Of a stretch of DNA of 64,000 nt, positions 17,855 to 27,614 are shown in pieces. Numbering within the stretch: position 1 is the stretch's first letter; each line of letters starts with the position of its first letter. The DNA comes from Arthrobacter russicus (lineage in GTDB: Bacteria; Actinomycetota; Actinomycetes; Actinomycetales; Micrococcaceae). Below the pieces are notes generated by a model. It saw nothing but the letters and a program-made list of their open reading frames with translations, was not told where the DNA came from and ran no database searches. The stretch spans positions 992,001 to 1,056,000 of the forward strand of contig NZ_JAVDQF010000001.1 of NCBI RefSeq assembly GCF_031454135.1. Direction: 5' to 3'. The position numbers and the translations under genes were made by a program.

Positions 17855-18678
17855 GCCAAGCAGCAACAATCGGCGCAGGCCCGGTGGCAAATCTGGGATC
17901 GCAATGGGTTGCCTTGCGGGCTTTGGTGTCCCGACAGATCTGGCGCACCCTGCGCTCCCCCGGGAAGTTCATCGGAATCGCGATGAATCCGGTCGTCATG
18001 GTGGTGGTCCTCGGTTTGATCTTCAAGGACGCGATCCGGGTTCCGGACGGCGTCAGCTACCCGGCGTACGTGGTTGCCGGCGTTGCCGTTCAAGTGGGTG
18101 TGGCGGTGCTCGGGCCGACCGCGATCAGCGCTGCCATCGATCGCAAAACCGGGCTTTCGCTACGCAGTGAAACCATGCCGATCCCCTCGCTGCTGCGCTC
18201 GATCGCGTTGATTCTCGCGGATCTGGCCGCCGCCCTGGTCGCGCTGCTGCTGGTCTCCGGCATCGGTTTGCTGCTCGGCTGGCGGCCGGCCGGCGGTGCC
18301 GTCGCTTTCCTCGGCTCGCTGCTGCTGCTGGCCACCTTCTATGCGGCGATGCTGGCCTGCGCCAGCTTCATCGGCGAACTGATCGACAACCCGGAGACCA
18401 TCGAACCGGTCGGCGCACTGCTGCTGGTCCTGTTCTCCTTCTGCTCCACGGTGTTCCTTCCGGCCGAAGGCATGCCCGGGCCGATCCGGGCGGTCGCCGA
18501 ATTGAACCCGGCCAGCATTGTGGCCACCTCGATCCGGCAGTCCTGGGGCCAAGCCACCTTGGTCGATCCGGACAGCCCGCTGTCCATTTACGCCACCCCG
18601 TTGGCCTGGACATTCGCCATTGTCCTCGGCGTGGTTTTCCTCACCCTCACCGCAATCCAGCAACGTCGCCGCCGGTGA
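17851..18678 (+). CDS. ABC-2 type transporter permease, DrrB type
   Basis: A 275-residue integral membrane protein with about six hydrophobic segments, beginning after an N-terminal cytoplasmic stretch (VSRQIWRTLRSPGKF) typical of ABC-2 permeases and ending in a basic tail. It is translationally coupled to the ATPase gene by a 4-bp overlap and is followed after 47 bp by sbnB. Together the two form a half-size exporter that presumably dimerises in the cytoplasmic membrane. Substrate inferred from context: the NRPS product. Confidence 0.9.
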   Translation: MSQAATIGAGPVANLGSQWVALRALVSRQIWRTLRSPGKFIGIAMNPVVMVVVLGLIFKDAIRVPDGVSYPAYVVAGVAVQVGVAVLGPTAISAAIDRKTGLSLRSETMPIPSLLRSIALILADLAAALVALLLVSGIGLLLGWRPAGGAVAFLGSLLLLATFYAAMLACASFIGELIDNPETIEPVGALLLVLFSFCSTVFLPAEGMPGPIRAVAELNPASIVATSIRQSWGQATLVDPDSPLSIYATPLAWTFAIVLGVVFLTLTAIQQRRRR

Positions 18679-18725
18679 CCCGCCGGCCGCACCCGTCCAC
18701 CACCTAGAAACGTTGGAAGAAAATC

Positions 18726-19733
18726 ATGTCGAAGACTTTTGACCTGGTCCGCGGAACCACCGTGGCCGCCATCATCGAAGACAAGCAGGCGGTGTCCGCG
18801 ATCGTGGAAAACACCTACCGGCAGCACGGGGCGGGCCGCACCACGAACCCGGACTCCTACTTTTTGAAGTTCGCCGACCGGCCGGATGATCGAATCATCG
18901 CCTTGCCGGCCCGAATCCAGGACCAGGGCGGCGAAGACGTCGCCGGGATCAAATGGATCTCTTCGTTTCCGGGGAATGTGGCAAGCGACCTGCCCCGCGC
19001 TTCGGCGATCCTGGTGCTCAACTCGATGGCCGACGGCTACCCCTATGCCTGTCTGGAAGCCGCCGGAATCAGCGCCGCCCGAACCGCTGCCGGCGCTGCA
19101 GTCACGCTGCGCGCCCTGCAGTCCAGCCACCCGCTCAGCGACGGAACGGTGAGCATCTTCGGCGCCGGCGTGATCGCCCGGACGATCATCGATTACCTGA
19201 TCGCCCTGGAACTCCCGGTGCGCACGGTGCTGGTCTGCGATCCGCATCCGGCCAGCGCCGAAGCCCTGATCCAACACATCGGGGCCAAGGGCCTGACCGC
19301 CAGAGCGGTCACCGCCGATGAGGCGCTGGAGAGCGGCGTGGTGATCACCGCGACCACAGCTGCGGTCCCGTACATCTCCCGCCCGCCCCGGGCCGGTCAG
19401 GTCTATCTGAATGTTTCGCTGCGCGACTTCACGGTCGCGGCCCTGGCCGGAGTGCAGAACCTGGTCGACGACGTCGACCATTGCCTCAAGGCGCAGACCT
19501 CGCCGCATTTGGCCGAACAAGCATGGGGCTCCCGGGATTTCATCACCGGAACGATCCCCGAGTTGCTGTCCGGCGACCTGGAACTGGATCCGGAGCTCGG
19601 CGTCGTAGTCTCCCCGTTCGGACTCGGTGTCCTTGACCTCGCGGTGGCGGCCTGGGTGCACCGTCGCGCCGTGGCGCAGCAAGAAGCGGTATCCATCGAT
19701 GGGTTCTTCGCCAGCTTGGACCGCTGGGCCTGA
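18726..19733 (+). CDS. sbnB: 2,3-diaminopropionate biosynthesis protein SbnB
   Basis: A 335-residue member of the ornithine cyclodeaminase/mu-crystallin family with the NAD-binding motif IFGAGVIAR (144-152) and the substrate-side segment GIKWISSFPGN (74-84). SbnB oxidises the SbnA product with NAD to release L-2,3-diaminopropionate, 2-oxoglutarate and NADH. GTTGGAAGAA precedes the ATG. It is third in the exporter operon while its partner sbnA heads the divergent biosynthetic operon, so both arms of the cluster must be expressed to make Dap. An ornithine cyclodeaminase is less likely because sbnA is next door. Confidence 0.92.
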   Translation: MSKTFDLVRGTTVAAIIEDKQAVSAIVENTYRQHGAGRTTNPDSYFLKFADRPDDRIIALPARIQDQGGEDVAGIKWISSFPGNVASDLPRASAILVLNSMADGYPYACLEAAGISAARTAAGAAVTLRALQSSHPLSDGTVSIFGAGVIARTIIDYLIALELPVRTVLVCDPHPASAEALIQHIGAKGLTARAVTADEALESGVVITATTAAVPYISRPPRAGQVYLNVSLRDFTVAALAGVQNLVDDVDHCLKAQTSPHLAEQAWGSRDFITGTIPELLSGDLELDPELGVVVSPFGLGVLDLAVAAWVHRRAVAQQEAVSIDGFFASLDRWA

Positions 19734-19739
19734 AAGAAC

Positions 19740-19773
19740 GGCGCCGGCGCGGCCTTGCGGCAGCACCGGCGCC
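19740..19773. terminator. Stem-loop after sbnB
   Basis: Arms GGCGCCGG and CCGGCGCC pair around an 18-nt loop a few bases after the sbnB stop. There is no T-run, so any termination would be weak. It also lies just beyond the end of the minus-strand peptidase fragment. Confidence 0.45.
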
Positions 19774-19791
19774 CGGATCAGCTCAATGGAT

Positions 19792-20025
19792 TCAGTGCGC
19801 GAGCCACTTGATGTTGATGCTGGCGCTGCCCGTCGAGGTGGTGAGGTCCCGCTTGTTGCCGCTGCCATCGACCATATCGATCAGGGTCGTGCTCGCCGAG
19901 GCATCGGCCTGATAGGCGATGTTGCTGAAATTCACGTCATTGGACTTCGGCAGGTCTGCCACCCCGGTCGATTCGGTCGGGGTTTCGTGGACTACCTCGG
20001 CGGAGAGGTTGCCCTGGTAGCTTCT
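19792..20025 (-). pseudogene. C-terminal fragment of a G1 (eqolisin)-type peptidase
   Basis: A minus-strand frame reads ...SYQGNLSAEVVHETPTEST and ends ...INIKWLAH, stop at 19792. The pattern (A)E-x-x-x-E-x-P, then VNFSNIAY, then LIDMVDGSGN matches the C-terminal end of eqolisin-type (peptidase A4/G1) secreted proteases as I know them. Only about 75 residues remain, without start codon or signal peptide, and the frame is joined out of phase to the mraY fragment upstream. A broken remnant; family assignment is by motif only. Confidence 0.6.
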
Positions 20026-20395
20026 GCCGGGAGGTGAGCCCCAGACTGCGCGCTTTGCGGACCTTGATGTAATCGTCGAGGAAGCCGATCAGGCCGAGCC
20101 CCAGCAATAGGAAGAGCACCAGCAGTCCACCCGGAGCCGGCCCGGGGCCGGCCTGGAGCCGGCCAGCGGAATTAATCAGCAGCAGCACCGCGTACGAGCC
20201 GAAGTAGCCGAGGACCGCGGCGCCGATGATCACCACGCCGCCCATCGTCGGCTTGCCGCGTTTCACTTGGTGGTGCACCAGATCATCCCTGATGATCTGG
20301 CCGTAGCGGTAGCGCACGAGCACCCGGATGAACAACGGCGTGCCCAAAAGCGCTACCAGCAGGGCGATGCCGCCGGACAGCATGACGTTGACCAC
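20020..20395 (-). pseudogene. mraY: Truncated mraY (N-terminal third)
   Basis: From a GTG at 20395 the frame reads like phospho-N-acetylmuramoyl-pentapeptide transferase: YGQIIRDD, then KRGKPTMGGVVI, then IGFLDDYIKVRKARSLGL, with three hydrophobic segments. Homology stops near 20020 after about 125 of the usual 360 or so residues, and unrelated residues follow until a stop at 19937. The first catalytic DD pair is present but the later catalytic Asp and His region is missing, so it cannot work. No other mur or fts gene is nearby; an intact mraY must lie elsewhere. Confidence 0.85.
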
Positions 20396-20422
20396 GGGCG
20401 CTTCCTCTCACTCATCGGGTCG

Positions 20423-20443
20423 GGCCCCGTGGATCACGGGGCC
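20423..20443. repeat. Inverted repeat GGCCCCGTG-GAT-CACGGGGCC
   Basis: Nine-base perfect arms around GAT, just upstream of the mraY fragment. No T-run follows. Function unknown. Confidence 0.6.
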
Positions 20444-20536
20444 GGCCCGCGGAGGTTACCGGGACCCACTGAAGCTCAATTTTTACACCAGGGAATGGTC
20501 ATTCAAGGGAGCAACACGGCGGGAACTGGTTCCGGG

Positions 20537-20571
20537 GTTTGCGCCTGCCGGCTCAGCCGGCAGGCGCAAAC
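20537..20571. repeat. 35-bp perfect inverted repeat
   Basis: Two 17-base arms (GTTTGCGCCTGCCGGCT and its complement) meet at a single central C. No T-run on either side and no gene ends immediately here, so it is not an ordinary terminator. It lies between the mraY fragment and the tRNA gene. Confidence 0.75.
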
Positions 20572-20582
20572 GAACCGCAAAG

Positions 20583-20632
20583 GCTTAAAACAAAGTGGCC
20601 CTGATCGGCATTTCTGCTGGTCAGGGCCACTT
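20583..20632 (-). terminator. Rho-independent terminator of tRNA-fMet
   Basis: On the minus strand a 12-bp perfect stem (AAGTGGCCCTGA / TCAGGGCCACTT, 16-nt loop) is followed by TGTTTT. It begins 27 bp after the 3' end of the tRNA. Confidence 0.85.
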
Positions 20633-20658
20633 CATGCGCACTCTCCAGTGCAACTTTC

Positions 20659-20733
<75 letters not shown>

Positions 20734-20824
20734 GCGCTAGATCAACATTACCCGCTCGCCTCCCAGGATCCAAATCGAGCCGATCCGCCGGGGGCTACGG
20801 TCGAATTCGATCCGGGAATCGGGC

Positions 20825-20860
20825 AAAAAGGGGCCGGCTTCCACGAGGGAAACCGGCCCC
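20825..20860 (-). terminator. Rho-independent terminator after the UPF0182 gene
   Basis: Stem GGGGCCGG/CCGGCCCC followed on the minus strand by TTTTT, 34 bp after the UPF0182 stop. Confidence 0.8.
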
Positions 20861-20893
20861 TGCCCCGGCCAACCGGGGTTGCTGCTCAACGGA

Positions 20894-23800
20894 TTACGGC
20901 GTCGGCGGAGCCGATGCCGAATCGGAGACTTCCGAGCTCCCGGCAGTCGGTGCACCCGAGGACTGCCCTGACGGCGTCGGGCTCGACGACGGAGCAGGCG
21001 CCGGCGCCGCGCTGGCGCCCAGCTTGCCTTCCGCTGCCAAAGCCGCCGCAATCGCGTCGTTGAGCTTCTTCTGCGCTACGCCATAAGCGGCGAAGTCGCT
21101 CTTGCTCAGCGCGTCCTGGCCGTCCTTGAGCGCCTGGTTGGCATCCTGCAGGGCCTTGTTCAGGGCGGCCTTGGCATCCGGGTTCTCGCCGGTGCCGGTC
21201 TCCCCGGTCGAGCCGGGCGGCGCCGTCGTCGTGCCCTTGTCCTTGTCCCCGGCGCTGGCTCCGGAGTCGCCGCCGAAGAGCTGGTCCAGTGCCGCATCGA
21301 GCGTCGGTGCGAAGGCGATCTTGTCGCCGAACGCCACCAGGACCCGCTGCAGCGTGGGGTAGCTGGATTCACCCGTGGACGACTGCACGTAAACCGGCTG
21401 CACATAGAGCAGACCACCGCCCACCGGCAGGGTCAGCAAGTTGCCGTTCTTCAGCGTCGACTGGCCCAGCTTCAGGATGTTCAAGGCGTTGGAGATGGTC
21501 GGATCGGAAACGAAGCGGTTGTAAACCTGCCCCGGACCCGGGACCAAGGTGTCCGTAGGCAGCGAAAGCAGCCGCAACTTGCCGTAGGAATCCGCTTTCA
21601 CCCCGTCGGTAGACCCGGCATCGGCATCAGCGGCCAAATAGCCGTAGAGCACGTTGCGCGAATCAGTGCCCTGCACCGATTGCGGAATGAAGTTGGAGGT
21701 CAGCGAGAAGGCCGGCGCGGACTGGCCGGGCATCTGCAACGACATGTAGTACGGCGGCTGCTTGGTGTTGTCGCCGGAAGTCGGATCGTTCGGCACGCTC
21801 CAGGCATCCGTGTTGTTGTAGAACTCGGCGGCGTTGGTCACGTGGTACCGGCCGAGCAGCTCGCGCTGGACTTTGAACAGGTCTTCCGGGTAACGGATGT
21901 GGCTGAGCAGATCCCCGGACATCTCCGAGATCGGCTTGACCGTGCTCGGGAAGATGTTCTGCCAGGCCTTCAGGATCGGGTCCTTATCGTCCCAGGCATA
22001 CAGGTTCACCGAACCGTCGTAGGCATCGACCGTTGCCTTGACCGAGTTCCGGATGTAGTTGATCGAGCCGGAGAGCGCGCTGGTCCCGGACCGGGTGGTC
22101 AAAGAATCCGTGGTCGCCGAATCCAGCGGCTGCTGTTGCGAGTACGGGTACGCGTTGGACGTCGTGTATCCGTCCACGATCCATTTGACCTTGCCGTCGA
22201 TGATCGCCGGGTACGGGTTGCCGTCGATGGTCAGGTACGGGGCCACCTTCTGCACCCGCTGCACCGGGGTCCGGTCGTAGAGGATCTGCGATTTCTCGTT
22301 CACGCCGCTGGAGAGCAGCAGGTCGGTGGACTGGAATTTGATCGAATACGCCAACTTGTTGAACCAGTTGCCGACGTCCGGGCCGCCGTTGCCATTGAAG
22401 GTGTTCTTCGAATCAGAGGCGGTGTCGCCGCCCTGCGGCCGGTCGAGTTCCACCGAGGGCGCACCCTGCGGCGCGCCGACGATCGAATAATCGGTCGTGT
22501 TCTGGCCGAAGTAGATCCGCGGCTGGTAGCTGGAATCGTCGCCGAGCTTGCCGGTGGTCGGCACGCCGGACTGCATGAACACCGGCTTGCCGTCGGCGGT
22601 CGCGGTGTTGCCGTAGGCAGCGACCACGCCGTAACCGTGCGTGTAGACCAGCTTCTGGTTGTACCAGCTCTGCTGCGCCGCCGGGATGCCCGCCGGGTTC
22701 AGTTCACGCAACGCGATCACGGTGTCCTGGACCTTGCCGTCCACCATGTAGCGGTCCACATTGAGCGTCTTCTGGAAGCCGTAGTACGGCCGGTACTGCT
22801 CGAGCTGGGCGAAGGTCTGCGACATCAGGTTAGGGTCCAGCAATCGGATGTTGGCCGTGGTCGTGGCATCTTGCCGCAGCGCGCCCGGCGCCGCAGTGGT
22901 GGTCGCCTTGTACGGGATCACCTCGACGTCGTTGATCCCGTAAGCCGAACGGGTCATATCGATATTGCGCTGGATGAAAGGAGTTTCCACCGTCGCTTCG
23001 GAGGGCTTCACCTGGAATTGCTGCACCGCCCAGGGGTAGATTCCGCCGGCCACGATGCCGGTGATGATCAGCATCGCGGTACCGATCACCGGCAACCGCC
23101 AGCGGCCGATCACTGCGGCGATGATGAAGAGGATCGCCACGATCCCGGCGGCGATCGCCAGGATCGCCTTGGTCGGGATCACCGCGTTGATATCGGTGTA
23201 CATCGCACCGGACCGCAAACCGGTGTTGTTCTGCAAGGTGGAGAACCGGTCCAGCCAGAAATTCGCGCCGAGCAGGATCAGGAAGATCCCGGCCATGATC
23301 GAAAGCTGGATCTGGGCTGCGCGGGAGGTGAACAGCCCGCGTTCCTGCAGCCGGATCGCCCCGTAGAGGTAGTGCGTCAACAACGCCGCGATGCCGGAGA
23401 TCAGCACCACCGAAATCAGCAAACCGGAAAGGAAGCCCAGGAACGGCAGGGTATTGGTGTAGAAAGCGATGTCCATGCCGAACTGCGGGTCATTCTGCCC
23501 GAACGGGGATTGGAAGATGAAGAGCATCACTTTCTGCCACTGGCCCAGTGCAGCGGCACCGGCGAACAGGCCGAAGACCAACGGGACGCCGATCATCACG
23601 ACCTTGCGGACCGGCTCCAACTGCGCCTGGTAGCGGTTCAAGTTCTCCTGCACCGGGTTCTCCGGCGCGTACACCGGGCGGGCCCGGTAGGCGAGCTGGA
23701 TCGACAGGTAGACCACTGCGGCCATCAAAAGGAAGGCGGCAATGAAAATGGCACCCTTGGCGATGTTCTGCCGCCAGAAGATGCCGTCGAAGCCCAGCTG

Positions 23801-23935
23801 GCTGAACCACAGGACTTCGGTGTAGACATTGGCGAAGAAGACGAACGCGATCACCGCCAATACCAGGATGATCAGGGTGGGCAGCAGTGCGCCGCGGCGG
23901 CGCCGTGGTGTCGATGTGCTTTGGCCGGATGTCAC
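20894..23935 (-). CDS. UPF0182 family membrane protein
   Basis: A 1013-residue protein, GTG start with AGGA upstream. After a basic N-terminus (TPRRRRG) come about seven hydrophobic segments in the first 330 residues (the first being [18 protein letters not shown]), then a large extracytoplasmic domain, and a low-complexity Ala/Ser/Pro/Gly tail after about residue 900. This matches the UPF0182 family (COG1615; M. tuberculosis Rv3193c) in length and layout. Function unknown; some homologues have been linked to envelope processes. It lies beside the PDZ protease gene as in other actinobacteria. Confidence 0.9.
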   Translation of the reverse strand: MTSGQSTSTPRRRRGALLPTLIILVLAVIAFVFFANVYTEVLWFSQLGFDGIFWRQNIAKGAIFIAAFLLMAAVVYLSIQLAYRARPVYAPENPVQENLNRYQAQLEPVRKVVMIGVPLVFGLFAGAAALGQWQKVMLFIFQSPFGQNDPQFGMDIAFYTNTLPFLGFLSGLLISVVLISGIAALLTHYLYGAIRLQERGLFTSRAAQIQLSIMAGIFLILLGANFWLDRFSTLQNNTGLRSGAMYTDINAVIPTKAILAIAAGIVAILFIIAAVIGRWRLPVIGTAMLIITGIVAGGIYPWAVQQFQVKPSEATVETPFIQRNIDMTRSAYGINDVEVIPYKATTTAAPGALRQDATTTANIRLLDPNLMSQTFAQLEQYRPYYGFQKTLNVDRYMVDGKVQDTVIALRELNPAGIPAAQQSWYNQKLVYTHGYGVVAAYGNTATADGKPVFMQSGVPTTGKLGDDSSYQPRIYFGQNTTDYSIVGAPQGAPSVELDRPQGGDTASDSKNTFNGNGGPDVGNWFNKLAYSIKFQSTDLLLSSGVNEKSQILYDRTPVQRVQKVAPYLTIDGNPYPAIIDGKVKWIVDGYTTSNAYPYSQQQPLDSATTDSLTTRSGTSALSGSINYIRNSVKATVDAYDGSVNLYAWDDKDPILKAWQNIFPSTVKPISEMSGDLLSHIRYPEDLFKVQRELLGRYHVTNAAEFYNNTDAWSVPNDPTSGDNTKQPPYYMSLQMPGQSAPAFSLTSNFIPQSVQGTDSRNVLYGYLAADADAGSTDGVKADSYGKLRLLSLPTDTLVPGPGQVYNRFVSDPTISNALNILKLGQSTLKNGNLLTLPVGGGLLYVQPVYVQSSTGESSYPTLQRVLVAFGDKIAFAPTLDAALDQLFGGDSGASAGDKDKGTTTAPPGSTGETGTGENPDAKAALNKALQDANQALKDGQDALSKSDFAAYGVAQKKLNDAIAAALAAEGKLGASAAPAPAPSSSPTPSGQSSGAPTAGSSEVSDSASAPPTP

Positions 23936-24090
23936 AGTGATCCTCTGTCCTCGGTTGCTCGTTCAGTTGCTGATGCTTGTTCGATCGCTAAGCGATTTGT
24001 CGGGGCATTCAAGGCCGAAGCACAGAGTTCCCCTAATAGCCCACGAACGACGGCGTTGCGCAGTTCCAATTTCTCCAGCTCTCCTTGCGG

Positions 24091-25257
24091 TCAGCGTGCG
24101 GTACAGGTTGGCAAAGCGGAACTGTCTTGTCCGCTGGCGATTGTCTTGACGGCGTCGAACGCCTCCTTGAGCGTGGCCACCCGGACCACCTGCAGGCCGT
24201 CCGGAACCTTGCCGACGACCTCATTGCAGTTGGCGGCCGGGGCCAGGAAAACCGTGGCACCGGCGGAGCGGGCCCCGTACATCTTCTGCACGATCCCGCC
24301 GATCGGGCCCACATTGCCGGCGGCGTCGATGGTCCCGGTTCCGGCAAAATGCTTTCCGCCGGTCAGATCCCCCGGGGTCAGCGTGTCGATGATGCCCAAA
24401 GCGAACATCATCCCGGCGCTGGGGCCGCCGACATTCTCCAGGCTGATCTTGATGTCGAATGGGAAGACGTACGAGTATTTCAGCAATACCCCCAGGAGGA
24501 ACCGGCCGTCGTCGGCTTTCGCCGGAGTGACCACCACGTCCTGAGCCGCGCCGTCCCGGAGCACTCCGATGGTCACCGGCGCGCCCTGCCCGGCTGCCAA
24601 CACTTCCTGCACCACCGAAAGCGCGGTGATCGGTTTGCCGTCGATGCTCTGCAAGCGGTCATTGGCCTGCAACTTGCCGGTCGACGCCGACCCCTCCGGG
24701 ACCGAACCGACGAGCAGCTCCTGTTGGTAATCGATGCCCAGCAGGCCCAGCGCCGCGGCGCGTGCGGCATCCTGGGAATTGGTCATGTCGGCGGCATTCT
24801 GGCTGGTGATCTGGTCTTTGGTCGCCGAAGCCGGATAGACCAGCTCCACCGGGTAGACCGCTTGTTTCGGATCCATCCAGGAGCGGTAAGCCTCGAACAG
24901 GTTGACCGAACTCTGCGGCCCGCCGTTGACGTACACCGTGACCATGTCCAGCTGGCCGTTCGCCGGGTAGCTCTGCCGTCCGGTGATACTGATGATCTTG
25001 GTGTCTTTGTCGCTGCCCAGGGTGTTCAGCGTGGGTCCCGGCGATTCCACCACATAGGGCGCAGGCAGGATGATCGCGGCCAAAGCCAGCAGCAAGGCGA
25101 CGACTCCGGAGACCGCCATCGCCACTGCCCGGCCATCACGCGGACGGCGGACCGGCGGCGGGTAACCGAAGCCTGGCTGGCCGAAACCGGTCTGGCCGAA
25201 GCCTGACGCGGGGCGGGCGTTCTCCGGCACCGGCTCTCCGCTATGCGCCTGGCTCAA
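24091..25257 (-). CDS. PDZ-domain, Lon-like (S16) serine protease
   Basis: 388 residues: a disordered Gly/Pro-rich N-terminus, one membrane segment (about 45-67), a PDZ domain (about 165-245) and a Lon-type proteolytic domain with the catalytic serine in VGGPSAG (Ser280) and lysine in GIVQKMYGA (Lys325). This is the YlbL-like group (M. tuberculosis Rv3194c), a membrane-anchored protease with its active site outside. The start is a TTG with GAGGAG five bases upstream. It lies next to UPF0182 on the same strand and diverges from the Zincin_2 gene. Confidence 0.9.
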   Translation of the reverse strand: MSQAHSGEPVPENARPASGFGQTGFGQPGFGYPPPVRRPRDGRAVAMAVSGVVALLLALAAIILPAPYVVESPGPTLNTLGSDKDTKIISITGRQSYPANGQLDMVTVYVNGGPQSSVNLFEAYRSWMDPKQAVYPVELVYPASATKDQITSQNAADMTNSQDAARAAALGLLGIDYQQELLVGSVPEGSASTGKLQANDRLQSIDGKPITALSVVQEVLAAGQGAPVTIGVLRDGAAQDVVVTPAKADDGRFLLGVLLKYSYVFPFDIKISLENVGGPSAGMMFALGIIDTLTPGDLTGGKHFAGTGTIDAAGNVGPIGGIVQKMYGARSAGATVFLAPAANCNEVVGKVPDGLQVVRVATLKEAFDAVKTIASGQDSSALPTCTAR

Positions 25258-25504
25258 ATCGACTCCTCGACGGTCATCACACCCGTCTGAGCGGGCGACA
25301 TGCTACTGGGTATCAAAGCTCTAGCCTACGCGCTTCGGCTGTGCGGGCACTGCGCCTTGCTCGGCCTAGAGCGAACGGAGCGCGCCGGACGCAGACAAGT
25401 CACCCCGGACGGCGGTACCTTGGCATGAACAGCCAGAACAGCTCGGACGGGCCGGACGCCGGATAGGCGGAGGCCTCGACGGGCGGGACAGTCGAGGATG
25501 CGCG

Positions 25505-26902
25505 ATGAGCAACGAACCAGCCAACAACGATGACGAGACGCCGCGCGACCCCCTGCAGGAGATCTTGGCCAGTTTGATGGGCGGCAAGGGCTTGGAGGGC
25601 ATCGACCCGGCCGAGCTGGCGAAAGCCGCTGGTCTGCCCTCGGACCCGAACGCGCTGCAACAGATGTTCGCGCAGTTCCAAACCATGATGAACTCGCCCA
25701 CCGAGGGTCCGGTGAATTGGCAGCTCGCTCACGACAATGCGCGCCAGGCGGCGGCCGGCGGCGATCCTTCGGTCACCCCGGCGCAATCGCGGGAAGTCGA
25801 CGAAGCACTGCGATTGGCCGAACTGTGGCTGGACCCGGTCACCGAGTTGCCCAGCACCGGCCTGATCGGCCGGGCGTGGTCCCGGGCGGAATGGGTCGAG
25901 GAGACTCTGGGCACCTGGAAACGGCTCACCGAACCGGTGGCGAACAGCATCGCACTGGCGCTCTCCACAACCTTGCAGGAACAGATGCCGGAAGAGATGA
26001 AGTCCATGATGGGCGGTGCTTCCTCGATGTTGCAGAACATGGGCGGCGCATTGTTCGGGATGCAGCTCGGCCAGGCCGTCGGTGCCTTGGCCCGCGAAGT
26101 GGTCTCCTCTACCGATATCGGAGTTCCGTTGGCCGATCTGCAAATGGCGCTGCTGCCGGCCAACGTCGCGGCTTTCGGCGAAGGGATCGAAGTCCCGGAA
26201 GCCGAAGTGCGGCTTTTCCTGGCCCTGCGCGAAGCTGCGCACGCCCGGCTCTTCGTGCAGGTCCCCTGGCTCCGCGGGCATCTGCTCGGCGCAATCGAAG
26301 CGTATGCCCGGGGCATCCACATCGACACCTCGCGGATCGAAGAGTTGGCCCGCGACCTCGACCCCTCGGATCCGGAACGGATCCGCGAAGCCCTCTCGCA
26401 AGGCGTTTTCATGCCGCAACGCACCCCAGCCCAAGACGCCGCGCTCAGCAAACTGGAAACCGCGCTCGCCTTGGTCGAGGGATGGGTGGACGAACTCAGT
26501 TTCGAAGCGGCGGCCCAGTTGCCTTCCGCTGCGGCGCTGCGGGAAACCGTACGACGCCGCCGGGCCACCGGTGGTCCCGCGGAGCACGCCTTCGGCTCCT
26601 TGGTCGGGCTGGAGCTGCGACCGCGCCGGCTTCGGGAAGCCGCGACCCTCTGGGCCGCGTTGAAGGAACAGCGCGGGGTCGCCGGACGCGATGCGATCTG
26701 GAAACACCCGGACCTGCTGCCGACCGCGGAAGACTTGGACGATCCCACCGGCTTCAGCGAACGCCGGGAAATGGCCGAGGCTTCGGATTCGGCCGTGGAC
26801 GAGGCCTTGGCGAAGCTGCTCACCGGCGGTTACGAACCGCAATCCGGAGCCGGCCCGGACGACGGCGAGCACCCGGAGGACCCCAGCACGCCCAAGGAAT
26901 GA
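25505..26902 (+). CDS. Zincin_2 (DUF2342) family putative metalloprotease
   Basis: 465 residues. The family, annotated as zinc-dependent metalloprotease or coenzyme F420-type hydrolase, is recognised by the central segment LREAAHARLF followed by PWLRGHL and a later LVEGWVDEL. It has no classical HExxH; the zinc-site assignment rests on family knowledge. The N-terminal 25 residues and the C-terminal tail are polar and probably disordered. GAGGA precedes the ATG. Its stop overlaps the methyltransferase start by ATGA. Orthologue by context: M. tuberculosis Rv3195. Confidence 0.85.
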   Translation: MSNEPANNDDETPRDPLQEILASLMGGKGLEGIDPAELAKAAGLPSDPNALQQMFAQFQTMMNSPTEGPVNWQLAHDNARQAAAGGDPSVTPAQSREVDEALRLAELWLDPVTELPSTGLIGRAWSRAEWVEETLGTWKRLTEPVANSIALALSTTLQEQMPEEMKSMMGGASSMLQNMGGALFGMQLGQAVGALAREVVSSTDIGVPLADLQMALLPANVAAFGEGIEVPEAEVRLFLALREAAHARLFVQVPWLRGHLLGAIEAYARGIHIDTSRIEELARDLDPSDPERIREALSQGVFMPQRTPAQDAALSKLETALALVEGWVDELSFEAAAQLPSAAALRETVRRRRATGGPAEHAFGSLVGLELRPRRLREAATLWAALKEQRGVAGRDAIWKHPDLLPTAEDLDDPTGFSERREMAEASDSAVDEALAKLLTGGYEPQSGAGPDDGEHPEDPSTPKE

Positions 26903-27576
26903 CCGAGCAGATGCCCGGGCATCTGCGCGAGACCGCGGCCGCCTACGACCTGGTCGCCGAGGACTACGCCGCGCTGCTGCGTGACGAGCTGGCCGGCAAG
27001 CCGCTCGACCGCGCGTTGCTGGCCGCCTTCGCGGAAGCCGCCGCCCAATTCGCCGGCGCCGAAGTGGCCGACGTCGGCTGCGGGCCGGGCCGGATCGCCG
27101 GCCATTTGCGCAGTCTGGGTCTGACCGTAACCGGCATCGACCTTTCCTCGGAAATGCTCAAGGTGGCCCGTCGGGATCATCCAGGGATCCGCTTCCAGCA
27201 AGGTTCGATGCTGGATCTGCCCCTGCCGGAGGCCTCGTTGGCCGGAGTGCTGGCTTGGTATTCGATCATCCATCTGCCGCCCGCGGAACTGCCCCGTGTC
27301 TTCGCGCAGTTCTTCCGGGTGCTGCGCCCGGGCGGGCAACTCCTGCTCGCATTCCAGGCCGGGCAGGAGAAACGCCGGATCACGCAGGCCTACGGCCACG
27401 ACGTCGCCCTCGACGCCTACCGGTTGCCACCGGACGAAATCGAACAGCTGCTCGTTTCGGCGGGTTTCGGTCTGCGCGCCAGCGTGCTCCGGCAAGCCGA
27501 AGCCTGGGAGAAGACCCCACAGGCCTATCTCCTCGCCGAGAAGCCAGGCCGGCCGGCGCAAAGTCCGGTGGCCTGA
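26899..27576 (+). CDS. Class I SAM-dependent methyltransferase
   Basis: 225 residues of Rossmann methyltransferase. Motif I is VADVGCGPGRIAGHL, followed by the acidic strand-2 end TGIDLSSEML, a motif IV-like LAWYSIIHLPP, and RVLRPGGQLLLAF. The ATG overlaps the previous stop (ATGA), indicating translational coupling. An in-frame ATG at 26911 has better spacing from AAGGA and could be the real start. Substrate unknown; the fold resembles ubiquinone/menaquinone-type or small-molecule methyltransferases. Confidence 0.88.
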   Translation: MTEQMPGHLRETAAAYDLVAEDYAALLRDELAGKPLDRALLAAFAEAAAQFAGAEVADVGCGPGRIAGHLRSLGLTVTGIDLSSEMLKVARRDHPGIRFQQGSMLDLPLPEASLAGVLAWYSIIHLPPAELPRVFAQFFRVLRPGGQLLLAFQAGQEKRRITQAYGHDVALDAYRLPPDEIEQLLVSAGFGLRASVLRQAEAWEKTPQAYLLAEKPGRPAQSPVA

Positions 27577-27614
27577 CCCCCCCCTCCTGGGCAGCCGCAG
27601 CGCCGGACCGCCGA

